From an uncultured Ruminococcus sp. (GTDB lineage: Bacteria; Bacillota; Clostridia; Oscillospirales; Acutalibacteraceae): 47,126 nt of DNA. Where the stretch lies: contig CACYWT010000017.1 in the NCBI GenBank assembly GCA_902778175.1, positions 1 to 47,126 of the forward strand. Reading direction: 5' to 3'. Of the stretch, positions 1-9,041 are shown piece by piece. Below the pieces are notes generated by a model that was not told the origin of the DNA, did no database searches, and was given only the letters and a program-made list of their open reading frames with translations. Both the position numbers and the translations under genes were made by a program. Numbering within the stretch: position 1 is the stretch's first letter; every line of letters begins with the position of its first letter.

Positions 1-2
1 TT

Positions 3-25
3 TTTGCGGCTTTCCCGCTTTTTCC
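3..25 (+). terminator. Short hairpin at the window edge, possible terminator
   Basis: A GCGG-CTTTC-CCGC hairpin is followed by five T, which could end a gene entering from the left on the + strand. The stem has only four pairs and the window cuts off the context, so this is weak. Confidence 0.3.
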
Positions 26-166
26 TTGCATTTATTATACCATATTTCACGCGTTCTGTCAGTATTTATCGGAGATTTGAGGTTGTTCAGTTTACATTAT
101 ATAGATTTTTCCGGATACCTGTGCTAAAATAAATCCGGAAGGAAAAAATTATCCGGAGGGATCAGT

Positions 167-856
167 ATGAAAAAAGCAGGACTTATCGGCGGTATGGGAC
201 CCGAATCGACTATACCCTACTATCACGATATCGTATACGGAGTACATAAGCGCTGCGGCAGCTTTCCTGAGCTGACGATAGAAAGCGTAAACGTTTTCAG
301 GGTATTGCAGCTTTGCTCCGAACAGAAATATGATGAGCTGACAGAATATCTGATGAAGGCGATAAACAATTTAGCCTCGTGCGGCGCGGATTTTGCCGCC
401 CTGACCGCAAATACGCCGCATATCGTTTTTGACAGATTAAAGGAACGGTCGCCGATCCCGCTCATCAGCATAATCGAAGCGACGATTGAGGACAGCAAAA
501 AACGCGGATATAACAGACTCGCCCTGTTCGGCACGATCTTTACCATGACAGGCGAATTTTACAGAAAGCCCTTTACAGACAACGGCATTGAGATCATCAT
601 ACCGACAGGATCCGAAATGCAGTTCATCAACGAGAAAATATCCACCGAGCTGGAGCTTGGCATAAAGCGCTCGGACACTTTAGCGTCATTACAGAAAATA
701 ACCGCAAGAATGAAAACCGAAAACAAAGCGGAGGCAGTCATACTCGGCTGTACCGAACTTCCGCTGATACTTGACGACGATGTTTCTTTTCTTCCGTGTC
801 TTGATACGATGAAAATACATATAGACGCGATCGTCAATGCCATTACGGAAGAATGA
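167..856 (+). CDS. Aspartate/glutamate racemase family protein (RacX-like)
   Basis: The 229-residue protein opens with the family's LIGGMGPEST motif and carries the second catalytic block VILGCTELPLIL near residue 192, whose Cys is intact. The first catalytic position, usually Cys or Thr just before the NT(A/M)H motif, is Ala here (LTANTPH, around residue 82). Cofactor-independent family members invert Asp or Glu with two acid/base residues, so this one may be a one-cysteine variant with altered activity; substrate cannot be told from sequence. Length is normal. The ATG is preceded by a good ribosome site (ATCCGGAGGGATCAGT). No strong sigma-A promoter is visible; an extended -10 (TGC-TAAAAT, 122-130) lacks a good -35. 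A small hypothetical gene follows 33 bases later and is probably co-transcribed. Confidence 0.85.
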   Translation: MKKAGLIGGMGPESTIPYYHDIVYGVHKRCGSFPELTIESVNVFRVLQLCSEQKYDELTEYLMKAINNLASCGADFAALTANTPHIVFDRLKERSPIPLISIIEATIEDSKKRGYNRLALFGTIFTMTGEFYRKPFTDNGIEIIIPTGSEMQFINEKISTELELGIKRSDTLASLQKITARMKTENKAEAVILGCTELPLILDDDVSFLPCLDTMKIHIDAIVNAITEE

Positions 857-889
857 CAACGCGCTTTTGTATGTAACAGAGGTATGCCT

Positions 890-1240
890 ATGAGAAAATA
901 TGCTTATCTGAAAAAACCGCTGCCGTGCAGTGATTCCGGGCTTATCTATAAAATAATGCTGTATCAGACCGCGCCCGACGAGATATATCTTTTTGAATAC
1001 TGTGCCAGGGACGCCGTTATGTCCTCATATGATCTGTATTATACAGATATCAGCGATCTGTACGACGAATGGAACGATAAGACTGACGAAAACGGATGGA
1101 CAGATATCGACGATCCTCTGCCCGACTGTCAGCATGACGCATTTCTGCCGATACGAATAAAGGGGCGCAATACCGGAAAGCCCGAATGGGGCAGCTTCGA
1201 GATACTCAAAGACGGGAAATGGACGGATTTCATACAGTGA
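890..1240 (+). CDS. Hypothetical protein, about 116 aa
   Basis: I do not recognise this protein. It is acidic and rich in Tyr and Asp, with no signal peptide or membrane segment, and looks like a compact soluble domain. Two in-frame ATGs exist, at 884 and 890. The ribosome site AGAGG (878-882) is only one base from the first but seven from the second, so the start at 890 (MRKYAYLKKP) is preferred. It lies close behind the racemase on the same strand and faces the end of the V-ATPase operon. No function is inferred. Confidence 0.6.
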   Translation: MRKYAYLKKPLPCSDSGLIYKIMLYQTAPDEIYLFEYCARDAVMSSYDLYYTDISDLYDEWNDKTDENGWTDIDDPLPDCQHDAFLPIRIKGRNTGKPEWGSFEILKDGKWTDFIQ

Positions 1241-1381
1241 CAGTTACCATTTGAATTAATATATCCGTCCCCGCGTCCCCGATAAAAACAAGCCGGAAAT
1301 TCTATTAACATAACTATCACCTTCCGTTTATTTCAGTATGGATATATTACCCGATAGCATTTTTGTCAATATAAAATCACA

Positions 1382-1410
1382 TCAGCCGCTGTCAAACAGA
1401 CAACGGCTGA
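1382..1410 (-). terminator. Hairpin downstream of the V-ATPase operon
   Basis: An 11-pair stem with one internal mismatch (TCAGCCG-c-TGTC against GACA-a-CGGCTGA, loop AAACA) lies seven bases past the atpD stop. On the minus strand it is followed by TGTGATTTTATATTG, a modest T-rich tract, so termination is plausible but not textbook. Confidence 0.6.
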
Positions 1411-1416
1411 ATTTAT

Positions 1417-2049
1417 TTATTCTTCTTTTTTGCTTTTTTTCTCTTTCTGCGCCTTTATGACTTTCAGACGGGAAAATTCCTCCCTGTCCTTTTCGTCCAG
1501 CGCCTCGGATATGAACTTGACTCCCTGTTCAAAACGGGGGATCATGATATTTTTCAGCGCATTAGCCCTTTTCTGCGTTTTCTTTATCGAATCCGCAAGA
1601 CGGTATACGCTGTTCTCCACCTCCGCAAGATCCGCCGTCAGCGTCTTTACCTCACGGAAACAGGCATATGCCTCGTCCAGTGCAGGCGAGGTCATCTGTA
1701 AGCCGTAGCAGATCTCAGGCTGCTGATCCTTGTCTATCGTTACGATCGGGATCTCTACGCCCATGACGCTGCGGTAGCTGAGCCGCAGGGAATTTTCTTC
1801 GGGAACGGATTTTGCGATATCATCAATAAAGCCCATTGCGATATTTGCCTTCTGCAATGCAAGATATGCCTTACTGTATGTAATATCTATCTTATCCTGT
1901 ATCTCGCTCGCCCTGTCTATCAGGGTCATCATTTCACGCACGAGGATATTACGTTTCTTGTCAAGAAGTTCATAACCGGTCCTGGCAAGCGTAAGAGATT
2001 TTTTGTAGGCTATCAGGTTGCCTTTCGTGGGGACTGCTCCGACTGCCAT
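1417..2049 (-). CDS. atpD: V-type ATP synthase subunit D
   Basis: At 210 residues this matches the central-stalk subunit D of bacterial and archaeal V/A-type ATPases, the long coiled coil that rotates inside the A3B3 head. The N-terminus (MAVGAVPTKGNLIAYKKSLTLA) fits the family's conserved P-T-K-x-x-L-x-x-x-K/R-x-x-L motif, and the C-terminal part (VYRLADSIKKTQKRANALKN, then IPRFEQGVKFI) is the second conserved helix. The tail is very Lys/Glu rich. It is the last gene of the operon, 19 bases after atpB, and a hairpin follows its stop. Confidence 0.95.
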   Translation of the reverse strand: MAVGAVPTKGNLIAYKKSLTLARTGYELLDKKRNILVREMMTLIDRASEIQDKIDITYSKAYLALQKANIAMGFIDDIAKSVPEENSLRLSYRSVMGVEIPIVTIDKDQQPEICYGLQMTSPALDEAYACFREVKTLTADLAEVENSVYRLADSIKKTQKRANALKNIMIPRFEQGVKFISEALDEKDREEFSRLKVIKAQKEKKSKKEE

Positions 2050-2068
2050 TATCCGTCACCTCCGGTCA

Positions 2069-3511
2069 TCATTCCTCTTCGTCATTTCCGTCGTCATGCT
2101 TTTCTCCGCCGAGATCGTCAAAGGATATCATTTCGCTGTCCTCGATATAATGCTGATCCAGCAGAGCGTCGTCAACTCTGTCAAGTTCGGTGCGCGGCAG
2201 GGTCGAAAGCAGCTTCCAGCCGAGGTCGATACTCTGTTCGACAGTTCTGTTTTCGGTATAGCCCTGATTTACAAAATACTGCTCAAAGAGCTTTCCGAAG
2301 GTAATATATTTCTTGTCTATGGGAGAAAGCTCCTCCTCGCCGATAACGCTCGCAAGCGAACGTGCGTCCTGTACCCTTGCATAAGCCGCAAAGAGCTGGT
2401 TTGCAAGCGGCTGGTGGTCGCTTCTCGTATAGCCCTCTCCGATGCCGTCCTTCATCAGACGGGACAGCGACGGAAGTACTGCAACAGGCGGATATATTCC
2501 CTGACCCTCAAGCGCACGGTCAAGAACTATCTGTCCCTCGGTTATATATCCGGTAAGGTCGGGGACAGGGTGGGTAATATCGTCATTCGGCATTGTCAGT
2601 ATCGGTATCTGGGTAACGGATCCGGTGCTGCCCTTTACCATTCCTGCGCGCTCATAAAGCGACGCAAGGTCGGAATAAAGATAACCCGGGAAGCCCTTTC
2701 TTCCGGGGATCTCACCCTTTGAGGACGAAAACTCACGCAGAGCCTCGGCATATGAAGTCATATCCGTCATTATTACCAGAACGTGCATATTGCACTCGAA
2801 CGCAAGGTATTCCGCTGCGGTAAGAGCGCACCGCGGAGTAAGGGTACGCTCGATGATCGGGTCGTTCGCAAGGTTCAGGAACATTACAACCCTCGAAAGA
2901 ACGCCGCTTTCGTCAAAGCTGCGGCGGAAATAATCCGCTACGTCATTTTTAACGCCCATCGCGGCGAAAACAACGCAGAAGTTATTGTCCTCGCTGTCGG
3001 ATATTTTAGCCTGTCTTACTATCTGCACCGCAAGCTCGTTATGCTTCATACCTGATCCCGAGAAGATCGGGAGCTTTTGTCCGCGGATAAGAGTAGTAAG
3101 GGTATCAATTGTCGAAATACCTGTATTGATATAGTTTCTCGGATAAATACGGGACACCGGGTTCATCGGAGTACCGTTGATATTTGCCCTTTTGACGGGA
3201 TAGACCTCGCCAAAGCCGTCAATAGGTCTGCCTGCGCCGCTGAATACTCTTCCGAGTATTTCGGGAGAGAGCGCAAGCTCCATCGGACGGGCTTTCAGTC
3301 TTGTGCGCGTATTGTCGAGGGAGATAGATTTTGTTCCCTCAAAGACCTGTACTACCACACGTCTGCCGTCTATCTGAACTATTCTGCCATGGCGGCAGCT
3401 TCCGTTATCCAGACGGATATCCACCATTTCCTCATATGATGCACCCTCAACGTCGTCCAGAACGATAAGAGATCCGTTTATCTCTTTAACGCCGACATAA
3501 TCGAGAATCAT
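2069..3511 (-). CDS. atpB: V-type ATP synthase subunit B
   Basis: This 480-residue protein is the non-catalytic B subunit of the A3B3 head. It carries the RASF-fold beta barrel (residues 1-70), the nucleotide-binding domain with [21 protein letters not shown] where a degenerate SGSGMKHN replaces a Walker A loop, the [11 protein letters not shown] block and the [19 protein letters not shown] segment. Length is typical. It sits 33 bases downstream of atpA, 19 upstream of atpD, and would be made in equal numbers with A. Because the head lacks a P-loop here, hydrolysis depends on atpA. Confidence 0.97.
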   Translation of the reverse strand: MILDYVGVKEINGSLIVLDDVEGASYEEMVDIRLDNGSCRHGRIVQIDGRRVVVQVFEGTKSISLDNTRTRLKARPMELALSPEILGRVFSGAGRPIDGFGEVYPVKRANINGTPMNPVSRIYPRNYINTGISTIDTLTTLIRGQKLPIFSGSGMKHNELAVQIVRQAKISDSEDNNFCVVFAAMGVKNDVADYFRRSFDESGVLSRVVMFLNLANDPIIERTLTPRCALTAAEYLAFECNMHVLVIMTDMTSYAEALREFSSSKGEIPGRKGFPGYLYSDLASLYERAGMVKGSTGSVTQIPILTMPNDDITHPVPDLTGYITEGQIVLDRALEGQGIYPPVAVLPSLSRLMKDGIGEGYTRSDHQPLANQLFAAYARVQDARSLASVIGEEELSPIDKKYITFGKLFEQYFVNQGYTENRTVEQSIDLGWKLLSTLPRTELDRVDDALLDQHYIEDSEMISFDDLGGEKHDDGNDEEE

Positions 3512-3544
3512 TCTTTACACCCCTTTTATTGCATAATGCCCGTA

Positions 3545-5311
3545 TCACGCCTGATCAACCGAAAGAGTTGCAAGCGACTTGTCGATTTCGGCGATAAGAT
3601 CGTCGAAAAGCTCAAGCTTATCGTTCGGGATATCGTATTTCATTTTGGCGAGCTTCTCGAACAGTCCCAGCGAGGTAATGCTTGAGATCGGGATAGCCGC
3701 CGCGATAATATGCTTTGCTTTATTATAAAGATGAAGTATCGCCTTCATCATCAGCTTCTGCTTTTCAAGCGGAACGAAGGTATCGTCCGGGTGGAAGGCG
3801 TTCTGCTGCAAAAAGCCCACGCGGATCGCCTTTGCCGTTTCTATGACCAGCTTCTGTTCATCGGGAAGAACGTCCGAGCCTATAAGCTTTACTATCTCCA
3901 TAAGGGAGCTTTCCTCGTGGAGCAGAGCCGTGATCTTATTACGGTATTTAATGAAATCCTCACCGAGGTTTTCTCTGAACCACGGGTCGAGATCGGTAAA
4001 ATATTCGCTGTAGCTGTCCATCCAGTTGATAGCCGGATAATGTCTTGCATAGGCAAGGGATTTATCGAGAGCCCAGAAACAGCGTGTGAAACGCTTTGTA
4101 TTCTGTGTTACCGGCTCGGAGAAATCCGAACCCTGCGGAGAAACAGCGCCGATTATTGTTACAGAGCCTTCGCTGCCGCTGAGAGTATCGACACGTCCTG
4201 CTCTTTCATAGAACTCGGAAAGTCTTGACGGCAGATAAGCCGGGAAACCCTCCTCCGCCGGCATTTCCTCCAGACGGCCGGATATCTCACGCAGAGCCTC
4301 AGCCCAGCGCGATGTCGAATCCGCCATTATAGCAACATGGTAGCCCATATCGCGGTAATACTCAGCCAGCGTCAGACCGGTATAAATTGACGCCTCACGC
4401 GCCGCAACAGGCATATTTGAGGTATTTGCGATAAGCACTGTTCTGTCTGTCATAGGTCTGCCGGATTTCGGGTCGATAAGCTCGGAAAACTCGTCAAGCA
4501 CCTGGCTCATTTCATTTCCGCGCTCACCGCAGCCGACATATACGATTATATCTGCGTCGCACCATTTTGCAAGCTGGTGCTGGTTCATTGTCTTACCCGT
4601 ACCGAAGCCGCCGGGGATAGCCGCCGTACCGCCCTTTGCGATCGGGAACATAGTATCCATCACGCGCTGTCCGGTAATAAGCGGGATATTTGCAGGCAGA
4701 CGCTCAGCGCAGGGCCGCGCCTGTCTTATAGGCCATTCCTGACAGAGAGTAAGCCCATGTTCTCTGCCCCTGCTGTCCTCTATTGTTACTATAGTATCTT
4801 TAAGCTTATATTTACCGCTCGGCTGTACTTTTGTTACCGTACCGCTGAGCGAAGGCGGAACCATAAAGCGGTGCTCGATGATAGCCGTTTCGGGGCAGGT
4901 CGCATAGATCATGCCGCCCTCAAGCTTATCGCCGGGCTTTACTTTTATTCTTACGTTCCAATATCTGTTAAGGTCAAGCGGAGAAACGCTTGCGCCTCTG
5001 GAGATAAACGAGCCGCTCTGTTCCTCGATAGCCTTCAGCGGACGTTCTATTCCGTCGAAGATATTGTCGATAATACCGGGGCCGAGCAGGACATTCATCG
5101 GCGCGCCTGTTCCGTAAACAGGATCTCCGGGTTTCAGACCTGTAGTTTCCTCATATACCTGAACGGTCGTGAACTGATCGTTTATACCGATGATCTCACC
5201 GACAAGGCGTGATTTTCCGACATACACCATTTCCATCATGGAAAAGCTTCTTGTATTCCTGACGGTGACAACAGGACCGTTTATTCCGTAAATAACGTCA
5301 TTTGTTTCCAT
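3545..5311 (-). CDS. atpA: V-type ATP synthase subunit A (catalytic)
   Basis: The catalytic subunit of the V/A-type ATPase hydrolyses or makes ATP at the A/B interface. The Walker A loop GGFGTGKT falls about residue 234, followed by the DSTSRWAEALREISGRLEEMPAEEG segment and the GSVTIIGAVSPQGSDFSEPVTQ block of this family; the roughly 90-residue non-homologous insertion typical of A subunits lies at about 110-200. The open frame begins with TTG at 5320, but that codon abuts the purine-rich AAGGATAGGA. The ATG at 5311 (METNDVIYGINGPVV) leaves nine bases between AGGA and start and matches family N-termini, giving 588 residues. It follows atpE by 22 bases. Confidence 0.96.
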   Translation of the reverse strand: METNDVIYGINGPVVTVRNTRSFSMMEMVYVGKSRLVGEIIGINDQFTTVQVYEETTGLKPGDPVYGTGAPMNVLLGPGIIDNIFDGIERPLKAIEEQSGSFISRGASVSPLDLNRYWNVRIKVKPGDKLEGGMIYATCPETAIIEHRFMVPPSLSGTVTKVQPSGKYKLKDTIVTIEDSRGREHGLTLCQEWPIRQARPCAERLPANIPLITGQRVMDTMFPIAKGGTAAIPGGFGTGKTMNQHQLAKWCDADIIVYVGCGERGNEMSQVLDEFSELIDPKSGRPMTDRTVLIANTSNMPVAAREASIYTGLTLAEYYRDMGYHVAIMADSTSRWAEALREISGRLEEMPAEEGFPAYLPSRLSEFYERAGRVDTLSGSEGSVTIIGAVSPQGSDFSEPVTQNTKRFTRCFWALDKSLAYARHYPAINWMDSYSEYFTDLDPWFRENLGEDFIKYRNKITALLHEESSLMEIVKLIGSDVLPDEQKLVIETAKAIRVGFLQQNAFHPDDTFVPLEKQKLMMKAILHLYNKAKHIIAAAIPISSITSLGLFEKLAKMKYDIPNDKLELFDDLIAEIDKSLATLSVDQA

Positions 5312-5333
5312 ATAATTCAATCCTATCCTTATA

Positions 5334-5975
5334 TTATTCGGTCACCCTCAGACCCGAATTTTCGCAGAACCAGCCGTGCTGTTCTTCAAGTCTGCTGTCG
5401 AGTGTTTCATCGACGAGAAGTCCGAGTTTTTTACTAATGCCGATCATACCGCCGATCATGATCTCATCTGATTCCTCGACCCGGCAGTTTCTTGTCAGAG
5501 CCGATTTCAGATCCTTGCTTACCACGTCGTCCTTTTTGAAGATCAGCTTCAGTTCATTGCCGAAATGCATATCTTCTTTTCTGAGGTATATTACGACGTC
5601 ATCAGCTTTAAGGACAGACGCGATCTGCTGCGCGCTTTTTTTCAGAGCAGCGGCATATTCAGGAGTTTTGGTATATTCGCGCAGTTTCTTTTTTGCCTCT
5701 GAGAATACTTCCTCCTCGATCTCCTGTCTGCGCGCAAAGATTTTCTTTCTGCTTGAATTTTCCGCGCGTGAAAGACCTGACGCGATCTCTGCCTTGATAT
5801 CGTTCATTTTCTTCTGGATAAGGATATATGCTTCTTTCAGACCCTCATCCTCAGCCTTGCTGAGTTCCTTTTTCTTAAAATCCTCGGCTTCGGACTGTAT
5901 TCTGGAACGCTGCTGTTCAGCGTATTTTTCTATTGCCTTTAAAAAGTTGTCTGTTTTGCTTACAGTTTCCGGCAT
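5334..5975 (-). CDS. atpE: V-type ATP synthase subunit E
   Basis: This 213-residue protein has the layout of subunit E, the peripheral-stalk partner of subunit G/H: a long N-terminal charged coiled coil (about residues 10-110) and a globular C-terminal domain that contacts the head. The end of the protein (IMIGGMIGISKKLGLLVDETLDSRLEE) fits the family's GG-hydrophobic, D/N-T-(L/F)-x-x-R-(L/I) signature. It lies 20 bases after atpF and 22 before atpA. Confidence 0.9.
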   Translation of the reverse strand: MPETVSKTDNFLKAIEKYAEQQRSRIQSEAEDFKKKELSKAEDEGLKEAYILIQKKMNDIKAEIASGLSRAENSSRKKIFARRQEIEEEVFSEAKKKLREYTKTPEYAAALKKSAQQIASVLKADDVVIYLRKEDMHFGNELKLIFKKDDVVSKDLKSALTRNCRVEESDEIMIGGMIGISKKLGLLVDETLDSRLEEQHGWFCENSGLRVTE

Positions 5976-5995
5976 AATGCCACCTCCGAAGGCTT

Positions 5996-6304
5996 TTAAA
6001 TCTTAACGCCGATCGCTTCCCTGACATAGCGTGTGATAGAGTCTTTAGCTCTTCCGCTTCCGTGTCTGTCGGGTATCTCGACGATCAATGGCTGTTTGCG
6101 GTTCAGTTTCAGATCATATACAAGCTCCGGACAAAGCTGCACGAGCCTTTCCGTCATCAGTATGACCGCAACATCTTCCATTTCCATTGCTTTGGTCAGT
6201 GCCTCCCTGACCTCTTTTTCTTCATGGACAACAACTCCGTTTATCCCTGCAAGATGCATTCCCATCATCGTGTCCACGTTATCACTTATCAGATAAAACT
6301 TCAT
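5996..6304 (-). CDS. atpF: V-type ATP synthase subunit F
   Basis: A 102-residue protein (MKFYLISDNVDTMMGMHLAG...) with the small alpha/beta fold of subunit F, the central-stalk regulator that binds subunit D. The stretch VAVILMTERLVQLCPELV fits the family pattern I-x-I-T-E-x-(I/V/L)-A. The open frame extends upstream to 6490, but those 62 extra codons are translated GC-rich repeat (MPRAEPEAQRQTRIA...) and should not be annotated. The ATG at 6302-6304 has an AGGAGG ribosome site ten bases upstream, at the edge of the repeat. Separation from atpK is 324 bases, unlike the 12-70 base gaps elsewhere in the operon. Confidence 0.92.
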   Translation of the reverse strand: MKFYLISDNVDTMMGMHLAGINGVVVHEEKEVREALTKAMEMEDVAVILMTERLVQLCPELVYDLKLNRKQPLIVEIPDRHGSGRAKDSITRYVREAIGVKI

Positions 6305-6590
6305 ACCTTCCCTCCTCGCCCGGGCTGCCGCCCGGATCCTCCCGGGCTGCCGCCCGGACCTGCCCGGGGCGTTGCCCCGGACCCCACCAAAGGCTCTGCC
6401 TTTGGGATCCGGCAGGGAGCAAGCTCCCTGCACCCGCGCACTTCGTGCTATTCGCGTTTGTCGCTGCGCCTCCGGCTCCGCTCTGGGCACAGGGCGGTAG
6501 TTCTTTTGCCGCGGTTTTTACTAACTGACAATCGCGGCTTCAATAGCAACGAGCTATAATTACACGGAGCGTAAGCGGAGTGTGACAATA
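6305..6590 (-). repeat. Hairpin-rich dispersed repeat inside the V-ATPase operon (atpF leader)
   Basis: The gap between atpK and atpF is filled by a GC-rich mosaic also present at 21906-22140 and partly at 26653-26770. It contains, in + coordinates, stacked CCGGGC-type hairpins (6314-6380), CCAAAGGC-TCT-GCCTTTGG (6387-6405), GCAGGGAGC-AA-GCTCCCTGC (6412-6431), a GCAC-TTC-GTGC hairpin (about 6439-6449) and a conserved block with CGCTGCGCCTCCGGCTCCG followed by a GGTTTTTACTAACTGACAA segment (6451-6540). In gene direction the GC module ends against the atpF ribosome site. Lying within the operon, it must be transcribed between the membrane and head subunit genes. Confidence 0.8.
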
Positions 6591-6625
6591 ATTCCACATT
6601 CCACATTCCACACTCCACACTCCAA
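6591..6625. repeat. 8-bp tandem repeat (ATTCCACA/CTCCACA type)
   Basis: About four copies of an 8-base unit (ATTCCACA drifting to CTCCACAC) end three bases before the atpK stop codon. Function unknown; this looks like a slippage-prone microsatellite next to the larger repeat. Confidence 0.75.
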
Positions 6626-6628
6626 ACT

Positions 6629-7057
6629 TTACTGTGCGATTATGAGGATCGAAACGAGAAGACCGTAAAGAGCAACACCTTCACCGAGTGCAACGAAGAT
6701 AAGTGCCTTACCGAATGCCTTGGGATCTTCGCTTGTAGCGCCGATAGCTGCCGGAGCTGCGCCGCCTACTGCAATACCGCCGCCGATACCGGAAATACCT
6801 GTTGCAAGAGCTGCGCCGATCATTGAAAGACCTTTGTTCAGATCGCCGGCAGGCGCTGCTGCGGCAGGATTTTCACCGGCAGCCATAACTGCCATTGATG
6901 TAATAAGACAGAATGTTCCGACAATTGCAAATGATGCGATCTGTCTGAGAACTGCGGTTTTGCGGGATTTCTTGTTAAGAGCAACGCTCTTGTAAGCGTA
7001 GTATACAGACGCTACCAGAAAAATAACGGGTACTGCAAGTAAAATATATGTCAGCAT
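6629..7057 (-). CDS. atpK: V-type ATP synthase subunit K (proteolipid ring)
   Basis: The 142-residue membrane protein forms the ion-translocating rotor ring. Four hydrophobic segments are visible (about 2-21, 40-60, 78-100, 117-140). The second hairpin has the glycine-rich helix ATGISGIGGGIAVGGAAPAAIG and the ion-binding Glu in VALGEGVALYG (about residue 127). The first hairpin has no equivalent acidic residue, so each protomer probably contributes one ion site. The residue after the Glu is Gly, not the Thr of the Enterococcus Na+ enzyme (ETY); that hints at protons but does not settle the coupling ion. It lies 25 bases after atpI. Confidence 0.93.
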   Translation of the reverse strand: MLTYILLAVPVIFLVASVYYAYKSVALNKKSRKTAVLRQIASFAIVGTFCLITSMAVMAAGENPAAAAPAGDLNKGLSMIGAALATGISGIGGGIAVGGAAPAAIGATSEDPKAFGKALIFVALGEGVALYGLLVSILIIAQ

Positions 7058-7082
7058 AATTTATTCCTCTTTCTTTTTTTAA

Positions 7083-9029
7083 TTAATGATTCTGCTCAGT
7101 CCGTCTTGCGCGTATCGGATTGAACTGACGTCCCTCACCGATATAGAAACGGCTGAATATTTCATAATAATCAAGCCTCAATACCTGTATCGCAACAAGC
7201 AAAGCTTCAAGTGCCATTACAACTCCGTTGCCGACAATGACTATTATCGTATAGCCTACTGCGCCGCCTACCATATTCGCAAGCGTGAATACGACCATCA
7301 TCATACCTGCATGAACAAGTATGTATGCGCCGACTCTCAGGAAGGACATCGTATTGGTAACATAGCTCAGGCACATTTCAAACAGCTCAAAAAAGCTCTG
7401 TGTGCAATATTCGCCCCATTTTTCGGGCTGCCATTTTTTCTTTTTGCTGCAAAGCCTGCCCAGAGGTTCACGCATGAACATCAGTATCAGCGGCACAATA
7501 ATAAGCCCTATGACATATGCCGTATTCATTATCGGTATATTAAGGAACATTGTGCATACAAGTCCTGCAACAAGCGAAACATAAAAGACAAAACCCGATA
7601 TACTGTTCGGTCCGAAAAACGCGCTTTCGTAATCACGCCGTTTCAGGGACGATATAAGATTGAGTATCATTGATATGACTATCGTTGCAACGCCGAGTCC
7701 GACGGAAGCGTAGATTATCATATTGATAGTATCTGCCTCCATGACCTCCATAAGCTTGCCCTGTGTGCCGAACAGCGCATGGTGTACCGGATCGAGAACG
7801 TGCTCGAAACCGAATACCGACCCGTACAGGAACCCGAATATCATACCCGATATTCCGCATGGGATGAGTATCCGCCCGATCTCCATTTTCTTGAGTTTCC
7901 ACATCAGGAAACCCACAAGCGCGACCACAAAGCCCTGACCCATATCACCGAACATTATTCCGAAGAACAGCGTATATGTGAAAGCGACTATCGCGGTAGG
8001 ATCCACCTCATTGTAATTCGGCAGACCGTACATATTTACATAAAATTCATACAGGCGTATGAACGGGGGATTTTTCAGTATTACAGGCGGAGAATTTTTC
8101 ATTTCCTCCTTGCCGTCGCTGATGGAATACTCAATGCTCGATATCTTGTCGAGATTCTCGGTGAAGTATTTCTCCTTATCGGCAGGGATCCAGCCTGCAA
8201 GGATAAAGTTCTTGTGATACTTGTATACATACCGTCTTATAGCGTGGAAGGTATCAAGCTCCTCCAGCTTGGTATAGTATCTCATGCATTTATCCTTTTC
8301 GGCGCTCCAGAACGCCGAGATCTCCTTTTCGAGCCTTTTGCTTTCGGAATCAAGCTGTTCAAGCTGTTTTTTAAGCTGCTCTATACAAGCCTCCGGCGTA
8401 CCCGCGATATCGGGGATATCCAGCCGTTCAAAATAAAGCGAGGAGAATATCCTGTCTACCTCGTGGCACTTCTCTATCGGGGCGAAATACGCGCCCCAGC
8501 AGTGCGTTTCATCATTTGTACACGGGAAGAACAGTATGTACGGATTATCTATTCTGGAGATCTTATCCATACTTTCCTTCGGGAGCCGCCCGAATGCAGG
8601 GGTAATATATTTGCACTTGCTGATCTCGGTAAAGTCAAGACCATTCCCGACAAAATGCCCCACCTGTTCGATTTTTCTCAAGCAGGAATCCTTTTCCTGT
8701 TTGCAGCGCAGTCTGTCATTGACCATTTTCTCGAGCTTTGATATTAGAAATTCAACATATTCAACGACTTCTCCGTCATTTGCGTCGAAATCCTCAAGCC
8801 CGGTAAATTTCAGCTCAAAGCCTGCCATATCCGCTGCGCTCCTCAGACTCTGCAAAGGGGCAGAATACGGATTTTTCACATTAAGCGGAATGAAATTCCT
8901 GGTATTGGAATAAAAGGACATCGCGTCGTCCGGGTGGAATACCTGGGATTCACCGCAGAACTGTATGACCTTATCAAGCTCAGGCATCAGACCGATAATG
9001 CTTATGGCTTTGACCGGTTTCACAGACAT
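7083..9029 (-). CDS. atpI: V-type ATP synthase subunit I (stator membrane subunit)
   Basis: This 648-residue protein is the a-type stator subunit. The N-terminal 330 residues form the soluble arm with coiled-coil stretches (about 90-120 and 215-250). The rest holds about seven or eight membrane segments, starting at TAIVAFTYTLFFGIMFGDMGQG, the family's hallmark FGxMxGDxGxG region. The helix with FLRVGAYILVHAGMMM carries the essential Arg that faces the proteolipid Glu. Normal length for bacterial NtpI. The start at 9029 has AAGGAGG about five bases upstream, and atpC ends 12 bases before it. Confidence 0.95.
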   Translation of the reverse strand: MSVKPVKAISIIGLMPELDKVIQFCGESQVFHPDDAMSFYSNTRNFIPLNVKNPYSAPLQSLRSAADMAGFELKFTGLEDFDANDGEVVEYVEFLISKLEKMVNDRLRCKQEKDSCLRKIEQVGHFVGNGLDFTEISKCKYITPAFGRLPKESMDKISRIDNPYILFFPCTNDETHCWGAYFAPIEKCHEVDRIFSSLYFERLDIPDIAGTPEACIEQLKKQLEQLDSESKRLEKEISAFWSAEKDKCMRYYTKLEELDTFHAIRRYVYKYHKNFILAGWIPADKEKYFTENLDKISSIEYSISDGKEEMKNSPPVILKNPPFIRLYEFYVNMYGLPNYNEVDPTAIVAFTYTLFFGIMFGDMGQGFVVALVGFLMWKLKKMEIGRILIPCGISGMIFGFLYGSVFGFEHVLDPVHHALFGTQGKLMEVMEADTINMIIYASVGLGVATIVISMILNLISSLKRRDYESAFFGPNSISGFVFYVSLVAGLVCTMFLNIPIMNTAYVIGLIIVPLILMFMREPLGRLCSKKKKWQPEKWGEYCTQSFFELFEMCLSYVTNTMSFLRVGAYILVHAGMMMVVFTLANMVGGAVGYTIIVIVGNGVVMALEALLVAIQVLRLDYYEIFSRFYIGEGRQFNPIRARRTEQNH

Positions 9030-9041
9030 AAGATCACCTCC

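Noticed and set aside
6629-7057. Assigning Na+ or H+ coupling to the V-ATPase from the proteolipid
   Set aside because: Only the residue after the Glu could be compared with confidence; the other ligand positions are not certain without an alignment.
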